Origin: Acidobacteriota bacterium
GTDB lineage: Bacteria > Actinomycetota > Acidimicrobiia > Acidimicrobiales > UBA8190
Assembly: GCA_028872975.1 (NCBI GenBank)
Contig: JAGWNV010000077.1
Location: forward strand, 1 to 9,619
Reading direction: 5' to 3'
Length of the DNA stretch: 9,619 nucleotides
Positions 1 through 5,652 of the stretch are shown here, in pieces. The notes under the pieces are model-generated. The model had not been told where the DNA came from. It worked only from the letters and a program-made list of their open reading frames with translations, and did not search any database. The first letter of the stretch is position 1. The number at the start of each line of letters is the position of its first letter. The position numbers and the translations under genes are program-made.

Positions 1-401
1 TCCCCCGGCCCCGGACCTTCGCCCTCGAGTGGTCGGACCCCCCCTTCAACGGCGGCCACTGGGTCCCCGACATGCTCGACGCCGCCGGCGGCGCACCCGT
101 GCTCTGCCGCCGGGGCACGCCATCGGTGACCGTCACCTGGGAGGCCATCGCCGCCGAGGCGCCCGAGGTCGTCGTCTTCATGCCCTGCGGCTACGACCTC
201 GACCAGGCCTGCCTGGAGGCCGAGACCCTCCTCGGCCGGCCCGAGCTCGACGGCGCCGGGGCCCTCTTCGCCGTCGACGCCAGCGCCTACTTCTCCCGCC
301 CCGGCCCCCGGCTCGTCGACGGCGTGGAGCTGCTCGCCTCCGCCCTCCACCCCGGATCGGTGGCACCGGCGGTGACCGGGGGCATCCGCCGGCTGCGCTG
401 A
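1..401 (+). CDS. ABC transporter substrate-binding protein, cobalamin (BtuF-like) type, 3' part
   Basis: This is the C-terminal 132 residues of a periplasmic-binding-protein (Fe3+/B12 type) domain. The first full codon is at position 3 and the N terminus, with any signal peptide, lies outside the window. The visible part resembles actinobacterial cobalamin-binding proteins of the BtuF class: an EWSDPPFNGGHWVPDML segment, then an AGG turn, a TWEAIAAEAPEVVVFMPCGYD strand-helix region, and near the end YFSRPGPRLVDGVELL. In this family such proteins capture a metal-chelate ligand outside the membrane and hand it to an ABC permease. The ligand cannot be proven here; a siderophore or haem-type substrate is the alternative. 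No permease or ATPase genes are visible downstream, so any transporter partners lie upstream or elsewhere. The internal ATG at 72 is only the first Met in the window and not a likely start. The gene ends at a TGA at 399-401. Confidence 0.8.
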   Translation, partial: PRPRTFALEWSDPPFNGGHWVPDMLDAAGGAPVLCRRGTPSVTVTWEAIAAEAPEVVVFMPCGYDLDQACLEAETLLGRPELDGAGALFAVDASAYFSRPGPRLVDGVELLASALHPGSVAPAVTGGIRRLR

Positions 402-415
402 CGGCAGGACGGGGC

Positions 416-434
416 GCCCGGGTCGCCTCCGGGC
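416..434 (+). terminator. Possible hairpin after the substrate-binding gene
   Basis: GCCCGG (416-421) and CCGGGC (429-434) are perfect inverted repeats around a 7-nt loop. They lie 14 bp after the stop of the binding-protein gene and 35 bp before the sigma-factor start. There is no T tract. In DNA this GC-rich such short palindromes can arise by chance, so the call is weak. Confidence 0.3.
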
Positions 435-469
435 TCGCCGAAGGCCACCGGCGGTGGGAGCCTGGTGAC

Positions 470-1051
470 ATGCAGAACGAGGGGGCCCCGCTCGACGAGC
501 TGGTCGTCGGCGCCCGTTCGGGTGACGAGGGGGCGCTCGGCGAGCTGTACCGGCTGCTCCAGCCCGGGCTCCTCGGCTTCCTCCGGGCCCTGGCCCCCGA
601 CGCCGCCGAGGACCTCGCCGCCGACGCCTGGGTGCAGGCCGCCGGCCGCCTGGGGGACTTCACCGACGACGGCGCCGGGTTCCGGCGCCTCCTCTTCACC
701 ATCGCCAGGCGCCGGGCTGTCGACCACCACCGGGCCCGCAGGCGCCGGCGGACCGACCCGGTGGACGCCGGCGACCTGGCCGGGCTCCGGGCCCCCGACG
801 ACCCCGCCGCCACGGTGGTGGACCTCGACGCCGGCCGGGCTGCCGTCGAGCGGATCGTGGGACTGCTGCCCCCGGCCCAGGCCGAGGTGGTCGTGCTCCG
901 GGTGGTGAGCGGCCTGTCGGTGCCCGAGGTGGCCGCCGTCGTGGGCCGCAGCCCCGCCGCCGTCAGCGTGCTGCTGTCGAGGGCCCTGCGCCGCCTGGCC
1001 GACCGGCTGGGCGATCGTCCCAGGTCGGCGCCCGAATCGAGCCGGCGATGA
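470..1051 (+). CDS. RNA polymerase sigma factor, sigma-70 ECF type
   Basis: A 193-residue two-domain sigma factor. Region 2 covers about residues 20-92, with an acidic stretch (DAAEDLAADAWVQ) followed by FRRLLFTIARRRAVDHHR, the usual layout of the -10-recognising helix and core-binding surface. Region 4 covers about residues 125-180: LLPPAQAEVVVLRVVSGLSVPEVAAVVG followed by SPAAVSVLLSRALRRL, a standard -35 helix-turn-helix. No region 1.1 or 3 is seen, as expected for group 4 (ECF) factors. I chose the ATG at 470 because it precedes the first sigma-2 residues and has a purine-rich GGTGGGAG 9 bases upstream; the frame stays open further upstream without homology. The stop overlaps the next ATG (ATGA), so the membrane protein downstream is probably translationally coupled and is the natural candidate anti-sigma partner. 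The ECF subgroup and target promoters cannot be told. Confidence 0.88.
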   Translation: MQNEGAPLDELVVGARSGDEGALGELYRLLQPGLLGFLRALAPDAAEDLAADAWVQAAGRLGDFTDDGAGFRRLLFTIARRRAVDHHRARRRRRTDPVDAGDLAGLRAPDDPAATVVDLDAGRAAVERIVGLLPPAQAEVVVLRVVSGLSVPEVAAVVGRSPAAVSVLLSRALRRLADRLGDRPRSAPESSRR

Positions 1052-1881
1052 GAAATCTGCAAGATCCCGGCGCCCGGGGCGATGGATCAGGCGAGATGCA
1101 CGCCATGCGACTCGACCCCGCCACCGCCGAGCGGCTGGCTGCCGGGCTCCTGTCCCCCGACGACACCCCTCCGGGGTACGCCGGGGTCGCCGAACTGCTC
1201 GACGCGGCACGCCGGGCGACGGCGGTGCAGGACCCGGCCGTCGGCGCCGTCACCGTCGCTGCCATGCAGTCGGCGCTGGCCGGTGCCGGCGGGTCGACCG
1301 AGCTCCCCTGGAGGAACAAGAGGATGTTGACCAAGCGCCTGTCGGTTCGGACCGCCGCCGTGGCGTCGGTGCTGGTGCTGGCCGGAGGGACCGCGGCTGC
1401 GGCCGCCACCGGCTCGCTCCCGGCCCCGGCCCAGCACACCGCGGCCACGCTCCTCTCCCACGTGGGGATCTCGGTGCCGAACACCGCCGGCACCGACAGC
1501 GGCACCAACGGCCAGACCACGCACGACGGCCAGGGCAAGGGCCCCGACGCCCACGCCCTCTGGGGCCTCTGCCAGGCGGAGAAGGCACATGCCCTGCACA
1601 ACGTGCATCCCCACTCCTCGGTGTTCCCCTCGGCCTCCACCTGCACCACGGTGACCCAGCCGAGTGGGACCAACGGCACCACGGACAACGGCACCTCGGA
1701 CAGCGGCACCTCGGACAGCGGCACGTCGCCGAGCGGCGCCGGTGAGCCGTCGGACACGCCGGTGGGCCCGCCCTCGTCGGTCCCCGTCGGTGCGCCCACC
1801 ACGCCGCCCTCGTCCACGCCGCCTGCCGACGAGCCCCCGGTGAGCACCCCGGGCCACCCCGGGTCGGGCGGACGCCCGTAG
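1048..1881 (+). CDS. Putative membrane-anchored anti-sigma-like partner with Ser/Thr/Pro-rich tail
   Basis: A 277-residue protein starting inside the sigma-factor stop codon (ATGA overlap at 1048-1051). Residues 21-90 form a cytoplasmic segment with LSPDDTPPGYAGVAELLDAA, a motif I associate with proteins beside actinobacterial sigma factors. One hydrophobic Ala/Val-rich span follows at about 102-121, after a basic KRMLTKR stretch, suggesting N-in/C-out topology. The outer part has two cysteines (C175, C199) around a His-rich stretch that could form a disulfide. It ends in a low-complexity Gly/Thr/Ser then Pro/Ser/Thr tail that may span the cell wall. No zinc anti-sigma motif (HxxxCxxC) is present. 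Alternative starts are ATG at 1096 or 1105. The 1105 start has GGCGAG 9 bases upstream and begins right at the conserved part, so it is a real competitor. The anti-sigma role is inferred from position and topology. Confidence 0.65.
   Translation: MRNLQDPGARGDGSGEMHAMRLDPATAERLAAGLLSPDDTPPGYAGVAELLDAARRATAVQDPAVGAVTVAAMQSALAGAGGSTELPWRNKRMLTKRLSVRTAAVASVLVLAGGTAAAAATGSLPAPAQHTAATLLSHVGISVPNTAGTDSGTNGQTTHDGQGKGPDAHALWGLCQAEKAHALHNVHPHSSVFPSASTCTTVTQPSGTNGTTDNGTSDSGTSDSGTSPSGAGEPSDTPVGPPSSVPVGAPTTPPSSTPPADEPPVSTPGHPGSGGRP
1675..1734 (+). repeat. Four degenerate 15-bp tandem repeats inside the sigma-partner gene
   Basis: Four in-frame copies occur: GGCACCACGGACAAC, GGCACCTCGGACAGC twice (identical), and GGCACGTCGCCGAGC. 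They encode the pentapeptides GTTDN, GTSDS, GTSDS and GTSPS in the extracytoplasmic tail. The two identical central copies suggest recent slippage or unequal exchange. Since 15 bp is a whole number of codons, copy-number change would alter tail length without breaking the frame. Confidence 0.8.
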
Positions 1882-1891
1882 CGGAGGCGGC

Positions 1892-1915
1892 GCCGGCCCG
1901 CCCTCAGGGGCCGGC
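1892..1915. terminator. Bidirectional hairpin between convergent genes
   Basis: GCCGGCCC (1892-1899) and GGGCCGGC (1908-1915) are perfect 8-bp inverted repeats around an 8-nt loop. The hairpin sits exactly where the sigma-partner gene (stop 1879-1881) meets the oppositely directed hmgA gene. The hmgA stop codon lies in the loop. There is no strong T run on either strand, as is common for actinobacterial hairpin terminators. Position and symmetry argue that it ends transcription from both sides. Confidence 0.55.
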
Positions 1916-3064
1916 CCAGCTCCAGGGGTAGTCCTCGTCGGCGACGTGGCGCGCCTCGTCGCTCAGCTCGAGCCGGTGGAAGGTGTCCACCATGACGGCG
2001 AGCTCCTCGGTGCGCTCGGCGTGGACGGCCCGCTCGACGCTCCCCGGCTGCGGCCCGTGCACGAAGCCGGGGGGGTGCCAGGTGAGCGACCCCTCCCCGA
2101 TGCCGGCACCGGCCCGGCTCATGAAGTCCCCGGCGCAGTAGAGGATCACCTCGTCGCTGTCGACGTTGGCGTGGTGATAGGGGACCTTGAGCGCCCGGGG
2201 GTGGAAGTCGAAGGGCCGGGGCACGAACGAGCAGACGACGAGGTTCGGGCCGGCGAAGGTCTGGTGCACCGGGGGCGGCTGGTGGATGGCCCCCACGATG
2301 GGCTCGAAGGCGTGGATCGACAGGGCGAAGGGGTAGAGGCAGCCGTCCCAGGCCACCACGTCGAAGGGGTGCCGGGCGTGCACGTGGCGGGTGAGCCCCG
2401 CCCCGGTGCGGACGAGCACCGGCACCTCGGTCCCCTCCTCGGTCACCGGCGCCGCGGGCGGGCGGAGGTCGCGCTCGGAGAAGGGGCTGCCCTCCAGGAA
2501 CTGCCCCGTCGGCGACAGGTACCGGTCGGGGAACGACACGTGGCCGGTCGTCTCGAGCACGAGGGCGCCCACCGGCTCGGAGGGGACCCAGCGGTGGGTC
2601 GTGCCGGCGGGGACCACCACGTAGTCCCCCGCCGCCACCTCGACGGCCCCGAAGACGGTCTCGAGCACGGCCGTCCCGCTGTGGAGGTAGAGGAGCTCGT
2701 CGCCCACGGCGTCGCGGTACAGATCGCTCGGGCCTTCGGCGAGCACCCACGACAAAGTGACGTCGGCGTTCCCGAGCAGCCGCCGGCGGCCGGTGACGAG
2801 GTCGGCGCCGCCGGCCAGCTTGGAGGTCCGCAGGTGGCGGGGGACGAGGGGATGGTCGGCGGCGAAGGTGGGGGCGGCCGGATCGGGCACCGGCTCCACC
2901 GCCACGATGGCGCTCGGCGAGTGCAGGTGGTACAGCAGCGCCGAGTCGGCCGAGAAGCCCCGGACGCCCATGAGCTCCTCGTGGAGATACCCCGTCCCCG
3001 ACGGGTGGTCGACGCGCAGATGGCGCTTGGGGGGGACCTCGCCGGCACGGCGGTAGTGGGGCAC
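1904..3064 (-). CDS. hmgA: Homogentisate 1,2-dioxygenase
   Basis: A 386-residue cupin-fold Fe(II) enzyme that opens the ring of homogentisate to give maleylacetoacetate in cytosolic phenylalanine/tyrosine breakdown. The N-terminal cupin is visible at 121-160 (GDELLYLHSG, then GDYVVVPAGTTHRW). The catalytic cupin holds YHHANVDSDE (296-305) and SLTWHPPGFVHGP (326-338). By comparison with the human enzyme, H330 and H336 match the acid-base and metal His pair of the HSTMTPHGP segment, and H298 with D304 or E305 match the first metal His and the acidic ligand. It is shorter than the roughly 440-residue eukaryotic/proteobacterial form and looks like the compact bacterial type. The GTG at 3064 is chosen because the protein then begins MPHYRRAGEVPPKRH, as in relatives; the frame stays open upstream only as antisense to hppD. 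No good Shine-Dalgarno is seen. The gene lies 2 bp after the hppD stop, suggesting translational coupling. Confidence 0.93.
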   Translation of the reverse strand: MPHYRRAGEVPPKRHLRVDHPSGTGYLHEELMGVRGFSADSALLYHLHSPSAIVAVEPVPDPAAPTFAADHPLVPRHLRTSKLAGGADLVTGRRRLLGNADVTLSWVLAEGPSDLYRDAVGDELLYLHSGTAVLETVFGAVEVAAGDYVVVPAGTTHRWVPSEPVGALVLETTGHVSFPDRYLSPTGQFLEGSPFSERDLRPPAAPVTEEGTEVPVLVRTGAGLTRHVHARHPFDVVAWDGCLYPFALSIHAFEPIVGAIHQPPPVHQTFAGPNLVVCSFVPRPFDFHPRALKVPYHHANVDSDEVILYCAGDFMSRAGAGIGEGSLTWHPPGFVHGPQPGSVERAVHAERTEELAVMVDTFHRLELSDEARHVADEDYPWSWAGP

Positions 3065-3066
3065 GG

Positions 3067-4200
3067 CTAGAGGTTGCCGCGCCGGGCCTGGTCGCGCTCG
3101 ATGGCCTCGAAGAGCGCCTTGAAGTTGCCCTCGCCGAAGCCCCGGGCGCCCCGGCGCTCGATGATCTCGAAGAAGACCGCCGGGCGGTCCGTGACGGTCT
3201 CGGTGAAGATCTGCAGCAGGTGCCCCTCGCTGTCGCGGTCGACGAGGATCCCGAGGCGCCGGAGGTCGTCCCATGCCAGCGCCACTCCGGCCAGGCGCTC
3301 CTCGGCCTCCTCGTAGTAGCTGGCCGGGACCTCCATGAACCGCACGCCGCGCGCCACGAGGGCGTCCACGGAGGCCACGATGTCGTCGGTCCGCAGGGCG
3401 ATGTGCTGGACGCCGGGGCCGCCGTAGGCGTCGAGGTACTCGGCGATCTGGCTCTTGCGCCTCCCGGTGGCGGGCTCGTTCAACGGCATCACGATCTGCT
3501 TGCCGTCCCACACCACCGTGGAGGCGAGCGCCGAGTACTCCGTCGAGATCTGGTCCTCGGAGAAGTGCAGCATCGGCTCGAAGCCCAGCACCTCGGCGTA
3601 GAAGCCCACCCAGTCCTCGAGCCTGCCCTGCTCGACGTTGCCCACGACGTGGTCGATGGCCCGCAGCCCCACCTCGGGCCCGACCGGGGTGGGCGGCAGC
3701 CGGTCGGCTTCGTAGCCGGGCTCGAGGCGCCGGCCCTCGTAGCGGGTGCGGTCCACGAAGGTGTGGACGGTCTCGCCGTAGGTGCCGATCTGGGCCAGCA
3801 CCAGCTCCCCGCCGTCGTCGCCCTCGGTCCACGGCTCTCGCACCGGCCGTGCCACGCGCCCGACGGCGGCCTCGAAGGCGCCCCGGGCGTCGTCGACCAG
3901 CCAGGCCAGGTCGTGGACACCGTCGCCGTGGCGCCGGACGTGCTCGGCGATGGGCGAGGCCGGGTCCAAGGCGGCAGAGACCACGAGGCGGACCTCGCCC
4001 TGCTCGAGAACGTAGCTGGCCTTGTCGCGCACGCCGGTCTCGGGGCCGGCGTAGGCGGTGCAACGGAAGCCGAATGCAGACATGAGGAACCCGGCCGAGG
4101 TCCGGGCGTTGCCGACCCACAGCTCCAGGCAGTCCCAGCCGAGCAGGCGGGCGGCGGGGGCCGTCCCGCTCGGGCCGGCGACCTGTGCCGTCGTGCTCAT
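3067..4200 (-). CDS. hppD: 4-Hydroxyphenylpyruvate dioxygenase
   Basis: A 377-residue member of the vicinal-oxygen-chelate superfamily that converts 4-hydroxyphenylpyruvate plus O2 to homogentisate and CO2. Two glyoxalase-like domains are seen, at about residues 20-165 and 178-350. The three Fe(II) ligands are clear: H184 in AIDHVVGNV, H266 in GVQHIALR, and E345 in AVFFEIIERRG. The diagnostic C-terminal GFGEGNFKALFEAIE (354-368) closes the active site. Length is normal for bacterial HPPD. The ATG at 4200 has a strong GGGAGGA Shine-Dalgarno about 6 bases upstream and overlaps the phhA stop (ATGA at 4197-4200). Its product is the substrate of HmgA, encoded 2 bp downstream. A related VOC enzyme, hydroxymandelate synthase, uses the same substrate, but the adjacent hmgA and phhA make the HPPD assignment much more likely. 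Confidence 0.95.
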   Translation of the reverse strand: MSTTAQVAGPSGTAPAARLLGWDCLELWVGNARTSAGFLMSAFGFRCTAYAGPETGVRDKASYVLEQGEVRLVVSAALDPASPIAEHVRRHGDGVHDLAWLVDDARGAFEAAVGRVARPVREPWTEGDDGGELVLAQIGTYGETVHTFVDRTRYEGRRLEPGYEADRLPPTPVGPEVGLRAIDHVVGNVEQGRLEDWVGFYAEVLGFEPMLHFSEDQISTEYSALASTVVWDGKQIVMPLNEPATGRRKSQIAEYLDAYGGPGVQHIALRTDDIVASVDALVARGVRFMEVPASYYEEAEERLAGVALAWDDLRRLGILVDRDSEGHLLQIFTETVTDRPAVFFEIIERRGARGFGEGNFKALFEAIERDQARRGNL

Positions 4201-5105
4201 GTGCGTCCTCCCGGGGCGCTGCTCTCGCGGTAGGCGATGCTCTCGCGGTAGAAGCCCTCGCCGTACTCGTCGAAGAAGTCGCCGAGGCGGCTCATGAGCC
4301 CATTCATGCCGGGCGCCTCGAAGAGCAGTGGCTGGTAGTGGGTGATGTCGTAGGCCTGGGTCCCCATGGCGGCGAGGTCCCAGGCCCGGATCTCGGCCTC
4401 GGTGAAGACGTCGAGCTCGCCGGAGCTCGACAGGAGCCCGGCGCCGTACGCCTTCAAGGCGCCCTCCTCGTGCACCACGCCGAATTCCAGGGTGAACCAG
4501 AAGACCTTGGAGAAGAACTCGAGCGCCTCGGGGCTGCTGGCCCGGCGCGAGGCGCGGCCCGCCTTCTCATAGAGGTCGGCGAAGCGCTCCGAGGCGAGCA
4601 TGTTCAGGTGCCCGACGAGCTCGTGCACCACGTCGGGCTCGGGCGTGTAGAAGGGCACCGAGTGGTGGCGGATGTACTGGGTCGAGAGGAAGGTGCGCTC
4701 GGCCAGCGCCCCGTAGAAGTCCCGGGTGGGCACGAGGCCGGGCACGGGCCGGACGCGGAAGCCGGTGAGGGACTGGAGCCGGGCGTCGACCTCGCCGAGC
4801 TGGGGGACCCGGTCGGTGGGCAGGTCGAGACGGGCCATGCCGGCCAGGTACTCGGCGCAGGCCAGCCGGCGGTGCTTGGCGGCGAGCTCGGCTGACACCG
4901 TCCGCCACACGGCGTCCTCCTCGGCCGAGTAGTGGACGTCGGGGATCCGCTCCCCGGGCCGGAAGGCGCCCGCCACCGCGGCGATGGCCTCCCGCCGGCG
5001 CCGGTAGTCCGGGTCGGAGAAGCCGGGGTGGTCGGCGGGCAGCTCGACGATGGCGGTGACCATTCCGGTCAAATCGTTCCCATCCCGGGCCAAGTCGTCC
5101 AGCAT
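4197..5105 (-). CDS. phhA: Phenylalanine 4-monooxygenase (pterin-dependent)
   Basis: A 302-residue aromatic amino acid hydroxylase (from the ATG at 5105). It hydroxylates phenylalanine to tyrosine with tetrahydropterin and O2. The non-haem iron facial triad is visible: H161 and H166 in HELVGH (161-166), and E207 in WFTLEFGVVHEEG. The preceding RTFLSTQYIRHHSVPFYTPEPD stretch is typical of the catalytic domain. There is no N-terminal ACT regulatory domain, as in bacterial single-domain enzymes. It is the first gene of the operon and overlaps hppD by 4 bp. The start is uncertain. The ATG at 5105 has AGGGGG only 3 bases upstream; the ATG at 5138 would add 11 residues; the ATG at 5063 is nearest the conserved AIVELPADHPGFSDPDYRRRR. 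The frame stays open to 5225, inside the divergent regulator, which is unlikely to be used. Tyrosine or tryptophan hydroxylase activity is much less likely in bacteria. Confidence 0.92.
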   Translation of the reverse strand: MLDDLARDGNDLTGMVTAIVELPADHPGFSDPDYRRRREAIAAVAGAFRPGERIPDVHYSAEEDAVWRTVSAELAAKHRRLACAEYLAGMARLDLPTDRVPQLGEVDARLQSLTGFRVRPVPGLVPTRDFYGALAERTFLSTQYIRHHSVPFYTPEPDVVHELVGHLNMLASERFADLYEKAGRASRRASSPEALEFFSKVFWFTLEFGVVHEEGALKAYGAGLLSSSGELDVFTEAEIRAWDLAAMGTQAYDITHYQPLLFEAPGMNGLMSRLGDFFDEYGEGFYRESIAYRESSAPGGRT

Positions 5106-5132
5106 GGGCCCCCTGTACTGGACGATCTGTCG

Positions 5133-5138
5133 TAACAT
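5133..5138 (+). promoter_or_regulatory. Possible -10 element of the lrp-family gene
   Basis: TAACAT fits the actinobacterial TANNNT -10 pattern and is one of the few AT-rich spots in the 82-bp divergent spacer. Transcription would start near 5145, just ahead of the palindrome at 5149-5167, leaving a leader of about 40 nt before the regulator ATG. No convincing -35 is seen at the usual distance. The minus-strand promoter for phhA could not be recognised. Confidence 0.35.
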
Positions 5139-5148
5139 CGGCTCTGGA

Positions 5149-5167
5149 CCACCGTTTCGTACGGTGG
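5149..5167. promoter_or_regulatory. Perfect palindrome, candidate operator in divergent spacer
   Basis: CCACCGT (5149-5155), spacer TTCGT, then ACGGTGG (5161-5167): 7-bp perfect arms around 5 bp. It lies in the spacer between the divergent phhA and Lrp-family genes, 20 bp before the regulator ATG and 43 bp upstream of the preferred phhA start. That is the expected place for autoregulation and operon control by the neighbouring regulator. It could instead form a leader hairpin in the regulator mRNA. The 19-bp size and symmetry suit a dimeric helix-turn-helix protein; which protein binds is inferred. Confidence 0.55.
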
Positions 5168-5187
5168 AGGGGCCGGAAAGGAGGGCG

Positions 5188-5637
5188 ATGCCGGACACCG
5201 GGCTCGACGGGGTGGACCGGGCCATCGTCCACGAGCTCGTCGCCGACGGGCGCCTGTCGGTGAGCGCCCTGGCCGAGCGGGTGAACGTGTCCCGGGCGAC
5301 CGCCTACGCCCGCCTGGAGCGCCTCACCGCCGCCGGGGTGATCACCGGCTTCGGGGCGGCGGTCGACCCGGCCAAGATCGGCCTGCCCATCACCGCCCTC
5401 ATCCTCGTGAACGTCCGCCAGCACTCCTGGCCCGAGGCCCGCGCCGAGCTCCTCGAGCTGCCCGGCCTCGAGTACCTCGCCTTCACGAGCGGTGGATTCG
5501 ACATGGTCCTGCTGGTCCGGGTCCCCGACGTGGTGTCGCTGCGCGACGTGGTGCTCGTACGCCTCCACGGCTCGCCGCACGTGCGGTCGACCCAGACGAT
5601 CTTCGTGCTCGACGAGCAGCGGGTCCCCGTCGGCTGA
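5188..5637 (+). CDS. Lrp/AsnC-family transcriptional regulator
   Basis: A 149-residue regulator of standard family length. The N-terminal winged helix-turn-helix spans about residues 6-55: LDGVDRAIVHELVADGRLSVSALAERVNVSRATAYARLERL is the classic AsnC-type HTH. The GVITGFGAAVDPAKIGLPI linker leads into the RAM ligand-binding/oligomerisation domain at about 66-142, with PGLEYLAFTSGGFDMVLLVRVPD. Family members usually form dimers to octamers and sense amino acids. The divergent phhA-hppD-hmgA operon makes phenylalanine or tyrosine the leading effector candidate, by inference. The ATG at 5188 follows AAAGGAGGG (5177-5185). A palindrome just upstream is a likely operator for self-control. The gene ends tail to tail with the LLM oxidoreductase gene, 8 bp apart. 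Activator versus repressor cannot be told. Confidence 0.92.
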   Translation: MPDTGLDGVDRAIVHELVADGRLSVSALAERVNVSRATAYARLERLTAAGVITGFGAAVDPAKIGLPITALILVNVRQHSWPEARAELLELPGLEYLAFTSGGFDMVLLVRVPDVVSLRDVVLVRLHGSPHVRSTQTIFVLDEQRVPVG

Positions 5638-5652
5638 CGGCCCCCTCAGCCG
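5631..5652. terminator. Hairpin containing both convergent stop codons
   Basis: CGGCTGA (5631-5637) and TCAGCCG (5646-5652) are perfect 7-bp arms around an 8-nt C-rich loop. The plus-strand TGA of the Lrp-family gene and the minus-strand TGA of the LLM gene are each the loop-side end of an arm. The hairpin is suited to ending transcription in both directions. No T tract follows. Confidence 0.5.

Noticed and set aside
29..469. Upstream extension of the sigma-factor frame to position 29
   Set aside because: It overlaps the substrate-binding gene in another frame and is Arg/Pro-rich; sigma homology and a purine-rich ribosome site support the ATG at 470.
963..2750. Long minus-strand open frame (595 codons) over the sigma-partner gene and part of hmgA
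   Set aside because: It is antisense to the sigma-partner gene and out of frame with hmgA, is dominated by Arg/Gly/Pro runs and shows no domain. This is a GC-bias shadow.
3065..4120. N-terminal extension of the hmgA frame up to 4120, which would make a 738-residue protein
   Set aside because: The extension is an out-of-frame reading of hppD. HmgA homology begins at the GTG at 3064 directly after the hppD stop.
1946..4233. Long plus-strand open frames opposite hmgA and hppD (1946-3070, 3220-4233)
   Set aside because: They are antisense to genes with full catalytic motifs; their composition (Gly, Val, His, Arg rich) and lack of any motif mark them as shadows.
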